From Candidatus Aenigmatarchaeota archaeon (lineage in GTDB: Archaea > Aenigmatarchaeota > Aenigmatarchaeia > CG10238-14): 46,336 bases of DNA. The position numbers were made by a program, and so were the translations under genes. The notes under the pieces were generated by a model, which was not told where the DNA came from, did no database searches, and worked only from the letters and a program-made list of their open reading frames with translations. The stretch covers positions 1 through 46,336 of the forward strand of contig JASEGC010000005.1 in the NCBI GenBank assembly GCA_030018415.1. Reading direction: 5' to 3'. Shown piece after piece: positions 7,492 through 15,711 of the stretch; positions within the stretch are counted from its first letter, which is position 1; every line of letters begins with the position of its first letter.

Positions 7492-8285
7492 CTTTTCAGG
7501 ATACGGGATTTTAAAAACTAAAGCTTTAATAGGTCCCGTAGAATATGAAATTGATCTGGACTGCGAGTTACCACCAACTCACTTTGAGCAAACAGGTGAA
7601 ACTTTTGAACCCATTCCAAACAAATTCACCTTTTACTGCTATAATCCAGAGTTCGTTTACGTTGTGATGCCCGACAGCTTGAATAATGTCACGATAACAT
7701 TAACGCCAAACATTGCGCTTATCCCTTCAACTTTTGATTTTACCCTTGAATTGATGACGGACATAGGAGTTCCTATATTAGAGCCGAATGTAAGCATAAC
7801 TAACGGATTCGGAAACTTATCCATAAATCCGCCTTATGAAAAGCTTGAATTCTACTTCGAAGGAAATCAAAACTTAACAATTAAAATGCTCGTCTATAGC
7901 TCTGTATTTTACAAGAAAGTACCGAGGGAAAGACCTTTTAGTCTAATTTACTTCGATTTCAAAAATTATACAGCCTTTAACGGAACTGCTCACATAAGAT
8001 ACTACTTTGACAGACTTAATAAAATCCAAAGGATGAGACAAAACAACATAAGATTTTATCGCTTTGACGGAACTGATTGGGTTTTGATGAACTCTGGCGT
8101 AATCGACAATTACGTGTGGGTCAATTTAACGAAGATAAGCCTTTATGGAGTATTCACTTCTCTTCCAGCTCCAGCAGTATCTTATGTCAGCTATTCTTAT
8201 CCGACTTATGTAAATGTTACAAATGTAACTCAAAACATCACACAGATGTGTAGAAGGACAATGTAAATCCGTTAAATTAAGATAA
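7492..8285 (+). pseudogene. Fragment of a cell-surface protein with a beta-rich C-terminal domain
   Basis: The frame is open from 7492 with coding-like text (KALIGPVEYEIDLDCE, FEPIPNKFTFYCYNPEF) but has no ATG near its beginning and no signal peptide; the first usable start is GTG at 7664. The protein is rich in NxT/NxS sequons. The segment IRFYRFDGTDWVLMNSGV...NYVWVNLTKISLYGVF resembles the domain common at the end of archaeal surface proteins and is also present in the gene at 43366. Near 8246 a frameshift seems to have occurred: the natural frame stops after MCRRTM, whereas the next frame gives a typical tail, CVEGQCKSVKLR, ending at 8285. I read it as a 5'-truncated, frameshifted gene. 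Confidence 0.65.
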
Positions 8286-8286
8286 A
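8262..8286 (+). repeat. 25-nt direct repeat, copy 1 (encodes CKSVKLR tail)
   Basis: TGTAAATCCGTTAA..TAAGATAAA occurs here and at 8945-8969 with two mismatches in 25. Here it encodes the last residues CKSVKLR and stop of the surface-protein fragment. Confidence 0.75.
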
Positions 8287-8321
8287 AGCCTATTCCTTAC
8301 CATGAATCTTTAAAAAGATTG

Positions 8322-8825
8322 TCATTTTTTGAGAGATTCTATCAGGTGTTTTAAATCTTTGATTCGATATTCTAATTTAAGCTTATTTACCTCTTGAAAC
8401 TCTTCCATCTCAATCTCAAAAGATGGACGATCTTGTTTGAGTTCCCCCTTATTAAAATCTTGCATCCTTCTTCTGTGGAATTCGCATTCTAATCTTAAGC
8501 TATCTAGGTATTTGTATGTGTTGGCGATAGGACGTGTCAAGAGATACATGTCTTTCGCAGCATCAGGTTTCATTATTTCCAGTTGCTCAGGCGTCCGATA
8601 GATTTCCAGTTTCCCAGACATCCAATCGCGCCTGTATAGTAATTTTTCTAAGCTATTCACATATCCAAGAACAGGAGACATATTTTCTTTGGCTTCTTCA
8701 GTCATCTCTTCTAAAACGTAGAGTGATTGGACAGTCATTTTGCCTTCGAAGACAGACTTTATATCCTCAAGACTATCTAACAACAATTCCAGATTCTTTA
8801 TGTAACCTCTCGCTTTTTCGGACAT
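8322..8825 (-). CDS. Hypothetical helical protein
   Basis: A 167-residue protein made of charged, probably helical segments (ARGYIKNLELLLDSLEDIKS at the start, LKLEYRIKDLKHLIESLKK at the end, heptad-like leucines), with no Cys motif, signal peptide or membrane segment. No family recognised. It lies alone between two copies of a 25-nt direct repeat that encode the tail of surface proteins, suggesting insertion or rearrangement around it. ATG start; the codon usage looks native. Confidence 0.65.
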   Translation of the reverse strand: MSEKARGYIKNLELLLDSLEDIKSVFEGKMTVQSLYVLEEMTEEAKENMSPVLGYVNSLEKLLYRRDWMSGKLEIYRTPEQLEIMKPDAAKDMYLLTRPIANTYKYLDSLRLECEFHRRRMQDFNKGELKQDRPSFEIEMEEFQEVNKLKLEYRIKDLKHLIESLKK

Positions 8826-9160
8826 GAAAATCCTATATAACGTTAAGGACTTAAACTTTTCTACTAGAAAAACATTGGAACAGTCGAATAGGATGGATTT
8901 AAAAGTTTAACTTATTGACACGACAGGAGAATATTCAAAAGAAGTGTAAATCCGTTAAGCTAAGATAAAGAAAAAACCCTTTCGTTTTTCTCCTGTGAGT
9001 GGAGGAACGTTTTCGAAAATGTGAAAATGTTTCCAATAAAAAAGAGTTATTCTAGCTAATAAATAACATAGAAGAATGTTAATCTCTTAGAGCTTTTATA
9101 AGCATTCCTTAGAAGTTTGATATCATCCTTAGGGTATTTGCCGGTAATTTACAGGGTCTA
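8826..9160. other. Intergenic stretch with repeat copy 2
   Basis: 335 nt between the helical protein (start at 8825) and the end of the deacetylase-like gene. It contains the second copy of the 25-nt repeat at 8945-8969; the frame before it reads QENIQKKCKSVKLR and stop, probably the last remnant of a second surface-protein gene. No other gene, tRNA or strong hairpin was seen. Confidence 0.5.
8945..8969 (+). repeat. 25-nt direct repeat, copy 2
   Basis: Second copy of TGTAAATCCGTTAA..TAAGATAAA (23 of 25 identical to 8262-8286). It encodes CKSVKLR and a stop, but only a few coding-like codons precede it. Confidence 0.75.
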
Positions 9161-10240
9161 TTAAATTTTGTGTAGTGGGAATATCATTTTCTTCAACCGT
9201 TCAACAGTTTCTTTTACCTTTTCGAGTGTTCTATCTTCCTCTTTTATCTCTGGATCAAAGAGTTCTTCATACCTCTGCGTATTCTTTGGTCGAACTCCTG
9301 AGACAGTAACAAACATTATCGTCCAACATCTTACAACATTTTTTATGTTATAACCTCCACCGCCAACTATCAGATACCTTCCTCCAGAAATTTCATGGGC
9401 TAGTTCATGCATGGTAGAGCTAATTTTTTCGTAAGATTTTGTGGTCAAGGATAAACCTACTAAAGGATCTTGGTAATGAGCATCAACTCCAAACTGATTG
9501 ATGAGTATTTCTGGCTTGTATTTTTTAATTAGCGGAGGAACTATCTCGTTGAATGCGTAGAGGTAAGTCTTGTCAGAAGTTCCTTCTGGTAATGGGATAT
9601 TAACAGAGTAGCCTCTTCCAGGGCCGTCGCCAATTTCTATGACGTCACCAGTACCAGGATAAAAACCAAATCCATATTTATGAAGAGAGATTTTGAGAAT
9701 AGGCTCATTGTAGAATATTTGTTGCGTTCCATCACCATGATGCCCATCGATATCAACGATAGCTATCCTTTCCAAGTTGTAATTTTTCTGCAGATATCTA
9801 GTCACGATTGCTATATCATTAAAAACACAGAAACCAGCAGCTCTATCTCTTTTTGCATGGTGCAGACCACCAGCAGGGTTAAAGGCGTGTGATACTTTTC
9901 CGTTCATTATTAAGTCTGCAGCAAGCAAATTTCCTCCCACCACTGAACAAGCCGCCTCATAAATTCCTTTCGTAGCAGGGGTGTCACCATAATCTAGATA
10001 ACCTCTCCCTTTCTCACTCATTTTCTTGACGAATTCTATGTAGTCCTTTGAATGCACGAGTAAAAGATCTTCCTCACTGGCAGGATCTGGTTTATAGTGT
10101 TTTGCCTTCTCGTCAAAGATTTCTAGATCTTTTAACAAATCGAAAGTATACTTTTCTCTTATTGGCTGGAATGGATGGGTTGGACCAAACTGGTAGTTAA
10201 GGTAATCATCGCTGTAAACAAAGGCTGTAACACCGCTCAT
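9161..10240 (-). CDS. Histone deacetylase-superfamily hydrolase (AcuC-like)
   Basis: A 359-residue complete member of the arginase/deacetylase fold family, zinc amidohydrolases that remove acetyl groups from lysine or small amines. Visible active-site parts: GGLHHAKRDRAAGFCVFND with the His127-His128 pair, VDIDGHHGDGTQ with zinc ligands Asp165 and His167, QFGVDAHYQDPL with Asp253, and GGGGY with the transition-state Tyr297. In Archaea the substrate may be acetylated chromatin proteins, acetyl-CoA synthetase or acetyl-polyamines; the sequence does not decide. No acetyltransferase or histone gene is nearby. The start at ATG 10240 has an AT-rich promoter region divergent from the radical SAM fragment at 10306. 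Confidence 0.93.
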   Translation of the reverse strand: MSGVTAFVYSDDYLNYQFGPTHPFQPIREKYTFDLLKDLEIFDEKAKHYKPDPASEEDLLLVHSKDYIEFVKKMSEKGRGYLDYGDTPATKGIYEAACSVVGGNLLAADLIMNGKVSHAFNPAGGLHHAKRDRAAGFCVFNDIAIVTRYLQKNYNLERIAIVDIDGHHGDGTQQIFYNEPILKISLHKYGFGFYPGTGDVIEIGDGPGRGYSVNIPLPEGTSDKTYLYAFNEIVPPLIKKYKPEILINQFGVDAHYQDPLVGLSLTTKSYEKISSTMHELAHEISGGRYLIVGGGGYNIKNVVRCWTIMFVTVSGVRPKNTQRYEELFDPEIKEEDRTLEKVKETVERLKKMIFPLHKI

Positions 10241-10305
10241 AAATATATTCTTCCATTAAAAATATTTGAAGAATCTTTTTCTATACGAATAAAGCTAGAG
10301 ATAGC

Positions 10306-10593
10306 GTGCATCCTTTAATGCTTTCCTTAACACTAAATCTGTCCTCCTCCATGGAACTGAGAAGATTTGCGAAATTGCTGGCTCAGGTCGATTCGACCAT
10401 TCCTTTTATTATTCTGGCATTCTTTCCTGAGCATAAACTAATTGATGTCCCTTCACCAAACTTTCAACAAATGATCGAAGCTTATCATGCTGCAAGGGAC
10501 GCTGGGCTAAAAAACATTAAGCTGGGGAACATCGGAAGATTCGCGAGGACGGAAAAGGATTATGAAATCCTGAGAGAGCTTGATGTACTCTAG
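10306..10593 (+). pseudogene. C-terminal fragment of a radical SAM activating-enzyme-like protein
   Basis: The text STIPFIILAFFPEHKLIDVP, FQQMIEAYHAARDAGLKNIK and LGNIGRFARTEKDYEIL matches the C-terminal third of archaeal radical SAM proteins related to pyruvate formate-lyase activating enzyme. The CxxxCxxC cluster-binding part that must precede it is absent: upstream lies the promoter of the divergent deacetylase gene. The GTG at 10306 is only the first possible start. This is therefore a truncated remnant, most likely left by a deletion or rearrangement. A short frame starting at 10583 (33 codons) overlaps its end and could not be assigned. Confidence 0.7.
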
Positions 10594-10670
10594 TGATGTA
10601 GAAGCAGTAAAATATATTTCTTTAGTTGTCGATGCAATCAAAATCGTTTTAAAGGAAGGGATAGATATTT

Positions 10671-10865
10671 CTACAACTTATTAAACTTCTCTCTCACTTC
10701 TTTCGGTGATGAAAGAAATAGTTTATGGACTTTCTTCAATCCGTACGGTGAAACACCAGTAATTCTTTTGATGATCTTTTGGGTTAATATGGGGACCTCT
10801 CTGCTTTTTAGGTCACTAGGAGCAATAGAAAGTCTATCGTTCAGTGTTTTTACAACATTTTCCAC
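10671..10865 (-). CDS. Small hypothetical protein (64 residues)
   Basis: Basic, probably helical 64-residue product with VPILTQKIIKRITGVSPYGL followed by KKVHKLFLSSPKEVREKFNK. The GVSPYGLKKV segment could be a helix-hairpin or HTH-like turn, but no family was recognised. ATG start, no neighbour on the same strand nearby except the radical SAM gene 50 nt upstream. It might also be a fragment. Confidence 0.4.
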   Translation of the reverse strand: MENVVKTLNDRLSIAPSDLKSREVPILTQKIIKRITGVSPYGLKKVHKLFLSSPKEVREKFNKL

Positions 10866-10916
10866 AATCTAAATTTCTTTCCCGTTAATAAAACCTTACG
10901 TCTTCATTCGAAGAAC

Positions 10917-11762
10917 TTAGCTTATTAACCAAGAACCATCGCAAGAAGCTGAACTCAGCCTAAAACCTTCCCTGCAACAACCAAACTTCATACCTTTCTT
11001 TTCAACCAAATCTTTGATTTTATTCATGAGCTTGAACCTGAAATCTCTTGGCAAATAGAAAGATCTCCCAAACCTTTCACCATCCTTGAAGTAAAGATCT
11101 TTCAACTTTTCAGAAATTAAAGGAAAGGCCAAACTGAACCTCTGCCAATTATCTTTTTTTACTTTATAAGTCGAACTTGTAACATGCTTAACTCCAATCG
11201 ATGCTAGAGTATCGATTAGTTCTTCTTGTTCCTCATTCAAATAAGGTATTATCGGATCTATTCTGACAGCTACTGGAACATTTTCTTCAATCAAAATTTT
11301 CAAAGCTTCTATCCTTTCGGAAGATGGAGGGGCATTTGGCTCCAGTCCTCTCGAAATTTTGTCGTTGATCGTTGTGATAGTCATCGCAACCATAGCCTTA
11401 ATTCTTTTCAGAATATCAACATCCCTAGTAACAAGAGTTGACTTTGTTATTATTTGGATTTTGCAATTAGAATTGGAAAGAACTTCTAAACATTTTCTAG
11501 TTAGCAAAAGCTTTTTTTCTAAAGAAGGATAAGGATCAGAAGAATTCGAGATGGAAATCATTTCTCCTTTCAATTTTTTTGCTTCTTTTACTAGTCTTGG
11601 GATTAAATCCTTCTTTGGCCTGCAATTGAAAAAATTTGGGATATAAGAAGATGCATAGCAATAGACACAAGAATGCTCACAACCTGTGTAAGGGTTTAAG
11701 GACAATTTAAAAGGGCAGGTACAAAGTTTTGAATTCCAAGGGTCAAACTTTTTAATTAACAT
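10917..11762 (-). CDS. Radical SAM protein, SplB-like/Rv2578c-type
   Basis: A 281-residue radical SAM enzyme. The cluster motif is CEHSCVYC (Cys28, Cys32, Cys35), preceded by the NPYTGC phrase typical of the spore photoproduct lyase-related group; SISNSSDPYPSLEKKLLLTR and the EP...RI..L..L...G-type segment (LEPNAPPSSERIEALKIL) follow. A C-terminal CCREG...SASCDGSW could bind additional metal or close the active site. Members of this group have mostly unknown substrates; some act in DNA photoproduct repair. It uses an ATG with AT-rich upstream sequence and appears to be a single gene. Confidence 0.88.
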   Translation of the reverse strand: MLIKKFDPWNSKLCTCPFKLSLNPYTGCEHSCVYCYASSYIPNFFNCRPKKDLIPRLVKEAKKLKGEMISISNSSDPYPSLEKKLLLTRKCLEVLSNSNCKIQIITKSTLVTRDVDILKRIKAMVAMTITTINDKISRGLEPNAPPSSERIEALKILIEENVPVAVRIDPIIPYLNEEQEELIDTLASIGVKHVTSSTYKVKKDNWQRFSLAFPLISEKLKDLYFKDGERFGRSFYLPRDFRFKLMNKIKDLVEKKGMKFGCCREGFRLSSASCDGSWLIS

Positions 11763-11854
11763 GAAAACACTTTAGATGAATTGAATCAATAAATAATTTT
11801 TCGCAAAGTTTACCGAATTCTTGAATATTGTACAGAATCTTTGAGTATTTTTCA

Positions 11855-12040
11855 CTATTCTTTTCCCCTGGTATAGCGTCTCCAAAGGCCCCTAACAATC
11901 CCGATTGTAGCTAAAGATGTAACCCATCCAACGAACCCTGTAGCTGCTTCAGCAGTTTGCATTTTCGTCACGTATTCCCATAAAGCCGATGGAAGTTCAC
12001 TCAATGGAACTGATCCCATTTTTTCAATCAAAACAGGCAA
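11855..12040 (-). CDS. Small putative membrane protein (61 residues)
   Basis: A 61-residue frame with one hydrophobic segment (AATGFVGWVTSLATIGIV, residues about 33-50) followed by a basic tail RGLWRRYTRGKE, consistent with a single membrane pass with the C-terminus inside. No homologue recognised. A coincidental frame is possible, but the hydrophobic block and positive-inside tail argue for a real small protein. The stretch 12041-12282 upstream shows no gene. Confidence 0.45.
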   Translation of the reverse strand: MPVLIEKMGSVPLSELPSALWEYVTKMQTAEAATGFVGWVTSLATIGIVRGLWRRYTRGKE

Positions 12041-12282
12041 ACCCCAAAAAAATCCATTGAAGAACTAATTTTGACTTTTATCGGAGCTTGACTACATCAA
12101 GAATTTTAGATAATTTTGTATTTTTAATTGATGAATTTTTCACTATACCATTTATAACAGAGTTGATATTCTTGACATAAATCTTAGGCTAGACTTGAAA
12201 AGGCGGGTTTCTGGATTTTGCTTTTAGATCATGGACAACAGTCACATATTTAAAGTTAAAAATACTTTTTGTTGAATTAGGA

Positions 12283-12801
12283 CTAAGCTATATCCATTCC
12301 TCTTTTAGCCCAAAATACATCTTCCTCATCTTTAACTCTAGGTTTTTCTTTTTTCTCTTCTGTAACTTTTTCTTCAACTTCTTCTTTTCTTCCTTTCCAT
12401 TCGACTGGAATAGTCCTTACTCTCCTTGCTACATCGTTTAATTCTTCTTCTGATGTTTCTATCGGTTTATTCTCCATCAAGGGGATTTGATCTCTGTAGA
12501 CAGGATAAACACGTATGTGGAAGTGAGGTATTTGCGCTGGTATTACAGAGAAGAAGACTGTTATGGGGTTTAAACCTTTCTTGAGCTTTTCAGCCACTAT
12601 TAAAGCTTTATCGAATATTTTACTGGCTAATTCACGATTCTCTTCGAACGTAGTGAAATGCTGTTTTGGAACTACTATGGTCATACCTTTACTCCTTGCA
12701 TTAATGTCCAAGAATGCAACTGAATCTTCATCTTCGTAGATGATTAAGGAAGGTATATCTCTTTTTACAATCTTGCAAAAGATACATTCTCCGTTTGTCA
12801 T
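12283..12801 (-). CDS. HIT-family protein with altered triad
   Basis: HIT proteins hydrolyse or transfer nucleotides through a histidine triad. CIFCKIVKRDIPSLIIYED, DINARSKGMTIVVPKQHF and IPAQIPHFHIRVYPVY give a clear match. In the signature the usual three histidines H-x-H-x-H become His93-Phe-His95-Ile-Arg97: the middle, nucleophilic histidine is kept but the third is Arg. The zinc-type CxxC (Cys6, Cys9) is present. A Lys/Glu-rich tail (about residues 130-172) ending DVFWAKRGMDIA extends beyond the normal ~110-140 residues. Activity may therefore differ from a normal hydrolase. Confidence 0.88.
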   Translation of the reverse strand: MTNGECIFCKIVKRDIPSLIIYEDEDSVAFLDINARSKGMTIVVPKQHFTTFEENRELASKIFDKALIVAEKLKKGLNPITVFFSVIPAQIPHFHIRVYPVYRDQIPLMENKPIETSEEELNDVARRVRTIPVEWKGRKEEVEEKVTEEKKEKPRVKDEEDVFWAKRGMDIA

Positions 12802-12862
12802 GAATAGATAATTGAAGAAATGGATTTAAATCTGTAAAGATAGAGCGAGTCTTAACTTTTCT

Positions 12863-12899
12863 GTAGTTAAATATTTAACATTACTATTCAGTAGTTAAA
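12863..12899 (+). promoter_or_regulatory. Promoter with palindromic TATA region
   Basis: The TATA-like AAATATTTAA (about 12869-12878) lies 25-33 nt before the ATG at 12902, implying a leaderless message. It is the centre of a perfect 14-nt palindrome GTTAAATATTTAAC (12866-12879), and GTAGTTAAA occurs twice (12863-12871 and 12891-12899). A regulator binding site overlapping the promoter is possible. Confidence 0.4.
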
Positions 12900-12901
12900 C
12901 T

Positions 12902-13234
12902 ATGAAAAAAATATGGAGTTTTTCGCGTAAAATAATCTTGTTCACCTTAGTTGTTTATTTTTTGTCTACTATGAGTTACATTATCCATGAAAGCGTTCAT
13001 GTTCTCCAAGCGAATGGTATAGTTTCAGAAGTGTGTTTTTTGGGGTATGGAAAATACTACGAAAGTGGAACGATGCATGCCAAATATGGGTGGGTGAAAT
13101 CATACAACTTTCCTGAGGGAGATTTGGAGAAAGATGCTTACTTGATAGAATTGATATTCACGATATCTTTTGGGATTATATTGGGCATATTCTTGAGTTA
13201 TGAAATATTCTGTGTAAAAGATAGCCCATATTAA
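12902..13234 (+). CDS. Small membrane protein with HExxH motif
   Basis: A 110-residue protein with a hydrophobic segment at about 10-27 and another at about 80-102. Directly after the first comes IIHESVHVLQ, in which His29-Glu30-x-x-His33 matches the zinc-binding HExxH of metallopeptidases. The pattern recalls membrane-embedded site-2-type proteases, but the protein is much shorter than those and no third ligand motif (such as NxxPxxxLDG) is visible. It may be a minimal metalloprotease, a truncated one, or a chance motif. The first half continues with a soluble loop (CFLGYGKYYESGTMHAKYGW). Confidence 0.6.
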   Translation: MKKIWSFSRKIILFTLVVYFLSTMSYIIHESVHVLQANGIVSEVCFLGYGKYYESGTMHAKYGWVKSYNFPEGDLEKDAYLIELIFTISFGIILGIFLSYEIFCVKDSPY

Positions 13235-13250
13235 GGGACGTGTCTAAAAT

Positions 13251-15590
13251 CTACTTAAATAAATGATAACGTGTGCGCGCTTTCCATTTCTGGTACAACC
13301 AAGCATATTTCTTTTCTGATTGAATTTTTCTGTAGATGAACAAGATAATACCAACCACGGCTATTGATACGATTAGAGCAACGATGATTAATGTATTAGG
13401 TTTTTTCATCTCTTTCGCCTCTATGTAAGCTCTCTCTATATCCGTCTTTAAACTTTCAATTTCCAATTCTAACGATTCATACAGAGTAACGGCATTCTCA
13501 TAGTTGCCTTGGTCGAACGAATCTTTAACTCGGTCTAAATTGGTCTTTATTTCATTTGACTTACTTTCGAGTGAAGAAACATCAATAACTTTTTTTAAGA
13601 CCGTAATGTTGCTCTTTAATTCTTCCAATTCAACAGATAGGTCGTTTGCCATTTCTCTTATATTTTCCACAACATTAATTCTTAAGGAGGCGAGCGGATA
13701 GTGAATGCCTTGGCCTGTAGTTATTTTTAACTCGTTGTTAAATCTTTTAGTTAAACCTTCCATCGATATATCTGATGTTTTTATCTCAATCTTCAACGAT
13801 TTGTTCATGCCAACCTCAATCTTGTCTGGCTTTTGAATGATGCTAATTCTATCCTCTAAATCTCCCATGACTTCCACAGATTTTATTATAACTTCTCTCC
13901 TCCCGCTGTTAGACAAAGAAAATTGTATTGTTTTACTCTGCCCTTTAATTATCCATCCTTCCCAACTTTCAGGATTAACAGACAATATCCCCAAATATTC
14001 CATTTTGATTGTGATTGGGAGTATGTATTCCTCTCCGTCGAACAAAAATTTCAGGCTACCATTATATTCTCCTTCTTCCACATCAGGAACGTTTATTTTA
14101 AACGTTAGATCCTTGCTCTCGTTGGGCTCTATATCTCCCAAAGAGGTATTTTCAAGTATGATCCAATCCTTTATCTCGCCTATCTTTTCTATTCGAGTGT
14201 TAGATACGTTATTCGTGGCGTTGTTGAATATTTTGACATTTACGGTTATGTTACCTGCTTCTTGCACAACCCTTGTTATATTCTGAGGGATGAATTTAAT
14301 GTTTGCTTTGAAATAGAAACTAAAGGATTTCGTTTTTGAATCACTTCTACCATAACCATCGATAGCTTTAGCATAGACCGTGTATTCGCCGCTTTCTAAA
14401 GCATCATAAGTAAAGAAGACTGAACCATTATTCTCGAAATAATAATTACTCTTTTCGCCTTTTGGAGACGTTATGTTAACAGTTAAATTAACGTTTACAA
14501 TATTACCACTCGGGTCAGTAACATTAACCCAAACTTTCACTTTTTCTGTTTGGTTGTTTATAGTCAAGTTTAGATAGAACGGGCTGACTGAAATCATCTT
14601 AGATTTTTTTAAGCCATCAACTACTACTTCAATATTATAATTTCCGCTTGGAACATCTTTACCTAACAAATATACGGCGCTTCTTTCCTTACCAGAACCC
14701 GTAAAGGACAAAGAATGATTCTCGTTGTTAGGATAGTAAATCGTTCCAGTTATGCCTCCAATATCAACAGGAGCCTTAACGTTGATTTGTATTCTTTCAT
14801 CAGGATAATAAGCCTCTTTATCAGTTATTATTTTAAAACCTATGTCACTGGTGTTCGATACCCAATCCAATAATTGGTTGAATAAATTCCAGCCCAGGCA
14901 ATCTGTGCAATCAGTGAGTTCTGATGTATTCATCGTCCAGACAGCAATTCTATTGGCAATTCCTTCCCATATCATGAGGAATGGGTAATCTCCAGCAAGA
15001 AGTGAGCCAGGACCATCAGGATCTCCGTAGACAGTACCAAGGATAGTGCAACCATTAGGATATATGAGAGGATAAAAAGAATCGTTAATCTTAACGTTAT
15101 AAGTTTTGTTGATGGTAAATCCGCTTGTAATTTGATGACTCATGTTTAGCTTAACAGAATTATTTTTTAGTTCGACGTTGTTTGCCCCGGATGCAAGATT
15201 AAAATAAGAGGTATATGGACAACCAAACATATCATTGTTCTTAAAAATATTAGAATCTCCTGCAAAGACTATACCTTTCGTCTTGTTCAGAACAACACTA
15301 AGGTTTCCACAAAATATATCTCTTGATACCCTAAACATTTCATCGCTTAATGAAATAACAAATATCATATCTGTGTTTGCATAGGCATCAATCCACTTTG
15401 TCGAGTTTTTTTTGACTTCGACATCCTGTATTATATTCACGTTAGAAAAAATATCATTAATAACATCGTAATAATTCAAGGTGTTTATATCCATACTGGA
15501 CGATTCATACTTAGAAACAAATACTGCATTTCTTGCTCGAACTACCGGAAAGAGTAAGAGTAATACTAACAGACAAAAAAATTTTCTCAT
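13251..15590 (-). CDS. Large cell-surface protein, C-terminally anchored
   Basis: 779 residues. Signal peptide at 1-19 (FFCLLVLLLLFPVVRA), extracellular part with many N-glycosylation sequons, and a single C-terminal membrane helix (about 733-755, LIIVALIVSIAVVGIILFIY) followed by a short basic cytoplasmic tail. The N-terminal ~240 residues look like a flavodoxin/ThuA-like alpha-beta domain (DMIFVISLSDEMF, GIVFAGDSN, TMNTSELTDC). Then come several Ig-like or NEW3-type beta domains (AGNITVNVKIFNNATNNVSN, IEPNESKDLTFKINVPDVEE). Residues about 650-725 form a coiled coil close to the membrane. Function unknown, probably envelope structure or contact. It is divergent from uL3, sharing a 120-nt upstream region. 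Confidence 0.85.
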   Translation of the reverse strand: MRKFFCLLVLLLLFPVVRARNAVFVSKYESSSMDINTLNYYDVINDIFSNVNIIQDVEVKKNSTKWIDAYANTDMIFVISLSDEMFRVSRDIFCGNLSVVLNKTKGIVFAGDSNIFKNNDMFGCPYTSYFNLASGANNVELKNNSVKLNMSHQITSGFTINKTYNVKINDSFYPLIYPNGCTILGTVYGDPDGPGSLLAGDYPFLMIWEGIANRIAVWTMNTSELTDCTDCLGWNLFNQLLDWVSNTSDIGFKIITDKEAYYPDERIQINVKAPVDIGGITGTIYYPNNENHSLSFTGSGKERSAVYLLGKDVPSGNYNIEVVVDGLKKSKMISVSPFYLNLTINNQTEKVKVWVNVTDPSGNIVNVNLTVNITSPKGEKSNYYFENNGSVFFTYDALESGEYTVYAKAIDGYGRSDSKTKSFSFYFKANIKFIPQNITRVVQEAGNITVNVKIFNNATNNVSNTRIEKIGEIKDWIILENTSLGDIEPNESKDLTFKINVPDVEEGEYNGSLKFLFDGEEYILPITIKMEYLGILSVNPESWEGWIIKGQSKTIQFSLSNSGRREVIIKSVEVMGDLEDRISIIQKPDKIEVGMNKSLKIEIKTSDISMEGLTKRFNNELKITTGQGIHYPLASLRINVVENIREMANDLSVELEELKSNITVLKKVIDVSSLESKSNEIKTNLDRVKDSFDQGNYENAVTLYESLELEIESLKTDIERAYIEAKEMKKPNTLIIVALIVSIAVVGIILFIYRKIQSEKKYAWLYQKWKARTRYHLFK

Positions 15591-15711
15591 ATATAGAAAT
15601 TGTACCCTTATAATAAAAAATCTATCATGGAATAGAAAACTGGGATATAAGCGAGAATCTAATAATAATTAAATTCAAATAGATAATAGCATTAAATCTT
15701 TGAGTGATCGA

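Noticed and set aside
8534-8827. 97-codon plus-strand frame
   Set aside because: Shadow of the minus-strand helical protein gene; no start signals.
13837-14286. 149-codon plus-strand frame
   Set aside because: Antisense to the 779-residue surface protein; Ser/Leu-rich composition is that of a shadow frame.
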